Assembly: GCA_018240435.1 (NCBI GenBank)
Contig: JAFEFT010000001.1
Location: 1-46,679, forward strand
Length of the DNA stretch: 46,679 nt
Direction of reading: 5' to 3'
Origin: Pseudomonadota bacterium
GTDB lineage: Bacteria > Pseudomonadota > Gammaproteobacteria > Xanthomonadales > Xanthomonadaceae
The notes under the pieces are model-generated. The model made no database searches. It saw only the letters and a list, made by a program, of their open reading frames with translations, and was not told the origin of the DNA. The translations under genes were made by a program, and so were the position numbers. Positions 45,445 through 46,679 of this stretch are shown here, one piece after another (the stretch's first letter is position 1; every line of letters starts with the position of its first letter).

Positions 45445-45827
45445 CGCTCTGATTTGCAGGGAATTTCCAAATCAATCCGAATGTTTTCAGAACGACCATT
45501 CGCATTTAATGGAGCGATATTTCTATAAATATTTGATATTCCATCTGATAGACAAATTTTCACCTCATTTTTAGAAAACCAACTCACATGCTCGACTGTA
45601 AAAGCTCCTTCCAAAACTAAAACTCGATCCAGCTTTCCTTTGTTTCTTAAATTTACATAAACACGCAAATTGTCAGAAGTGATCGCGCCCTTCCCATAAT
45701 ACGTTTCTGCAAAAAGAAAAATATCAGGATCTTGTGAAGGATAATCCTTTACTTTATCAGGCTTAGCACATCCGCACATCAAAAACCCACAAGTTAGCAT
45801 CATGACAACATGAGAACTCCGTTTCAT
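45441..45827 (-). CDS. Putative Rhs immunity lipoprotein
   Basis: The 128-residue product has a lipoprotein-type signal (MKRSSHVVMMLTCGFLMCGC, lipidation probably at Cys20). The mature part has no motif known to me. It is markedly AT-rich, unlike all genes left of it, as is the toxin tip. Its ATG follows the toxin stop directly (TAA then ATG), the usual place for a cognate immunity gene. An envelope-bound immunity protein would fit a toxin acting in the periplasm. Function is inferred from position and composition only. Confidence 0.7.
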   Translation of the reverse strand: MKRSSHVVMMLTCGFLMCGCAKPDKVKDYPSQDPDIFLFAETYYGKGAITSDNLRVYVNLRNKGKLDRVLVLEGAFTVEHVSWFSKNEVKICLSDGISNIYRNIAPLNANGRSENIRIDLEIPCKSER

Positions 45828-46679
45828 TTATTGGCACCCATTCGCCGCAAGAGCTGCATTGCGAACAGATTTTGCGCTCAAATCCGAGCCCATCGGCCCA
45901 CCTAGAGAAGAGAAGCTTTTTTGCCCTTTAATCGCGGACAAAATTGCGTAGGCACCAGCACCCATATCTAGTTCTTGAGCCGTCAATGCGCCAACCCCAA
46001 TTGCATAGTACGCAAAATTGCCTGCTTGCCCTAATTGCGTAGCATCTCCACGGCCACGGAAAGTATTTTTAAAATCTATAGGTCCATTAGATTTGAAAAT
46101 GTTGAAAAAAATTGCTTCGGTAGCGAATGTGGCCCCATTGCCAATCATCTGATCATTCGCGTTGGCCATGCCACTCATTTCGGCATTTAAGGCGCTTTGC
46201 ATTTCCGCGTAATATTTCCTTACATAGTCTCCAACGGTCTTTCCATCTGGCAACTTTGTATTGCAATCAATTGGACAAAGACCAAGAAAATCGGCTCTAT
46301 TGCCGGGATTCCCCCCCACATATGCATACGTATTGATCCCACCCGCCAACCCGATGGGATCGGACTCCACATAGACGCCCATGCTCGAATCATAGTCGCG
46401 GAAGCCGTTGTTCCACAGGCCCGTTTCGGCATCGAAGTACTGCCCGGGAAAGCCGAGGTTCAAGCCGCCGATGTTGTCCTGGGCGACATCGCGATGGAAG
46501 GCGTAGTTGTTGGCGCGCCAGACGATCGCCTGCGTCGGGTTGGTCACCATCTCCGGGCGACCCAGATGGTCGGTGTGGATCGCGTACAGCACGTTGTTGC
46601 GCACCATGCCGACCAGGGTGCCGCCGAGCCACAGGTAGTCGGTCATCCCGGCCGGCCCTCGTTCGGTCAGCAACGATCC
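45828..46679 (-). CDS. Rhs-family polymorphic toxin, C-terminal part (cut by window edge)
   Basis: The reading frame is open to the right edge; 283 residues are visible. The GC-rich first half is Rhs core (YLWLGGTLVGMVRNNVLYAI, DHLGRPEMVTNPTQAIVWRAN, FPGQYFDAETGLWNNGFRDYD, then GVYVESDPIGLAGGINTYAY and DFLGL). The core ends near DFLGL, where Rhs proteins switch to a variable toxin tip. The tip (about 150 residues) is AT-rich and starts with CPIDCNTKLPDGK. It has a hydrophobic Gly/Ala pattern (FAYYAIGVGALTAQELDMGA) that loosely recalls the type-44 toxin domain, but I cannot confirm that. Rhs proteins deliver the tip to rival cells, often by type VI secretion; the secretion genes are not in the window. 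Confidence 0.85.
   Translation of the reverse strand, partial: GSLLTERGPAGMTDYLWLGGTLVGMVRNNVLYAIHTDHLGRPEMVTNPTQAIVWRANNYAFHRDVAQDNIGGLNLGFPGQYFDAETGLWNNGFRDYDSSMGVYVESDPIGLAGGINTYAYVGGNPGNRADFLGLCPIDCNTKLPDGKTVGDYVRKYYAEMQSALNAEMSGMANANDQMIGNGATFATEAIFFNIFKSNGPIDFKNTFRGRGDATQLGQAGNFAYYAIGVGALTAQELDMGAGAYAILSAIKGQKSFSSLGGPMGSDLSAKSVRNAALAANGCQ

Noticed and set aside
1-46679. tRNA, rRNA or riboswitch genes
   Set aside because: I looked for cloverleaf ends, rRNA-like blocks and leader elements near purD, bioB and accB and found none that I could support.

Overview
The window is a GC-rich (by eye), gene-dense chromosomal segment, most consistent with a gammaproteobacterium of the order Lysobacterales/Xanthomonadales (a Rhodanobacteraceae- or Dokdonella-like lineage is my guess). 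The reasons are the gene orders accB-accC-prmA-zinc ribbon protein-fis-purH-purD, algR-hemC, comF facing bioB-bioF-bioH-bioC, a recCBD cluster, and the protein sequences. No rRNA, tRNA or CRISPR array was recognised.

Layout. 1-303: intergenic repeats. 304-7146: tatD, a two-gene ABC-2 exporter, a ferredoxin reductase-like flavoprotein, hemC, an AlgR-type regulator, a carboxylesterase and a secreted coiled-coil protein. 7180-15964: recD, recB and recC, all on the minus strand. 16105-18214: ubiA and an exported protein of unknown function. 18237-23413: comF facing the biotin genes. 23447-28342: PH-domain membrane protein, PLP dehydratase, pepN and a Gly/Trp/Pro-rich lipoprotein. 28343-28850: no convincing gene, but hairpins. 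28851-30117: erpA and nudC. 30211-33218: an ECF-type sigma factor and a zinc-ribbon/transmembrane Ser/Thr kinase. 33321-36131: an AmpE-like membrane protein and an MFS-acyltransferase fusion. 36361-37024: a Doc/AbrB-type toxin-antitoxin pair. 37099-45084: purD, a lipoprotein, purH, fis, a DUF3426-like protein, prmA, accC, a four-helix-bundle (S23) gene and accB. 45183-46679: the end of an Rhs toxin locus with immunity gene and displaced core fragment, cut by the right edge.

The housekeeping genes are ordinary. The interest lies in what has been inserted into them. (1) A 27-bp, nine-codon repeat encoding Val-Arg-Gly-Glu-Pro-Val-Glu-x-x sits in the same reading frame in three unrelated genes: seven units in bioB, three in purH, and one at the bioH/bioC junction that supplies the bioH stop and the bioC start. 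(2) Seven-base tandem repeats abut the start codons of tatD and accC and contain the start of an S23 gene that splits accB from accC. (3) The sigma factor-kinase pair is bracketed by 32-bp direct repeats (30/32 identical), one of which is the 3' end of nudC, which suggests a discrete insertion. (4) The Rhs locus shows an AT-rich toxin/immunity cassette wedged before a duplicated core fragment.

All calls are from reading the sequence; no database search was run. Start codons are uncertain for recC, erpA, fis and the dehydratase, and this is noted in each entry.
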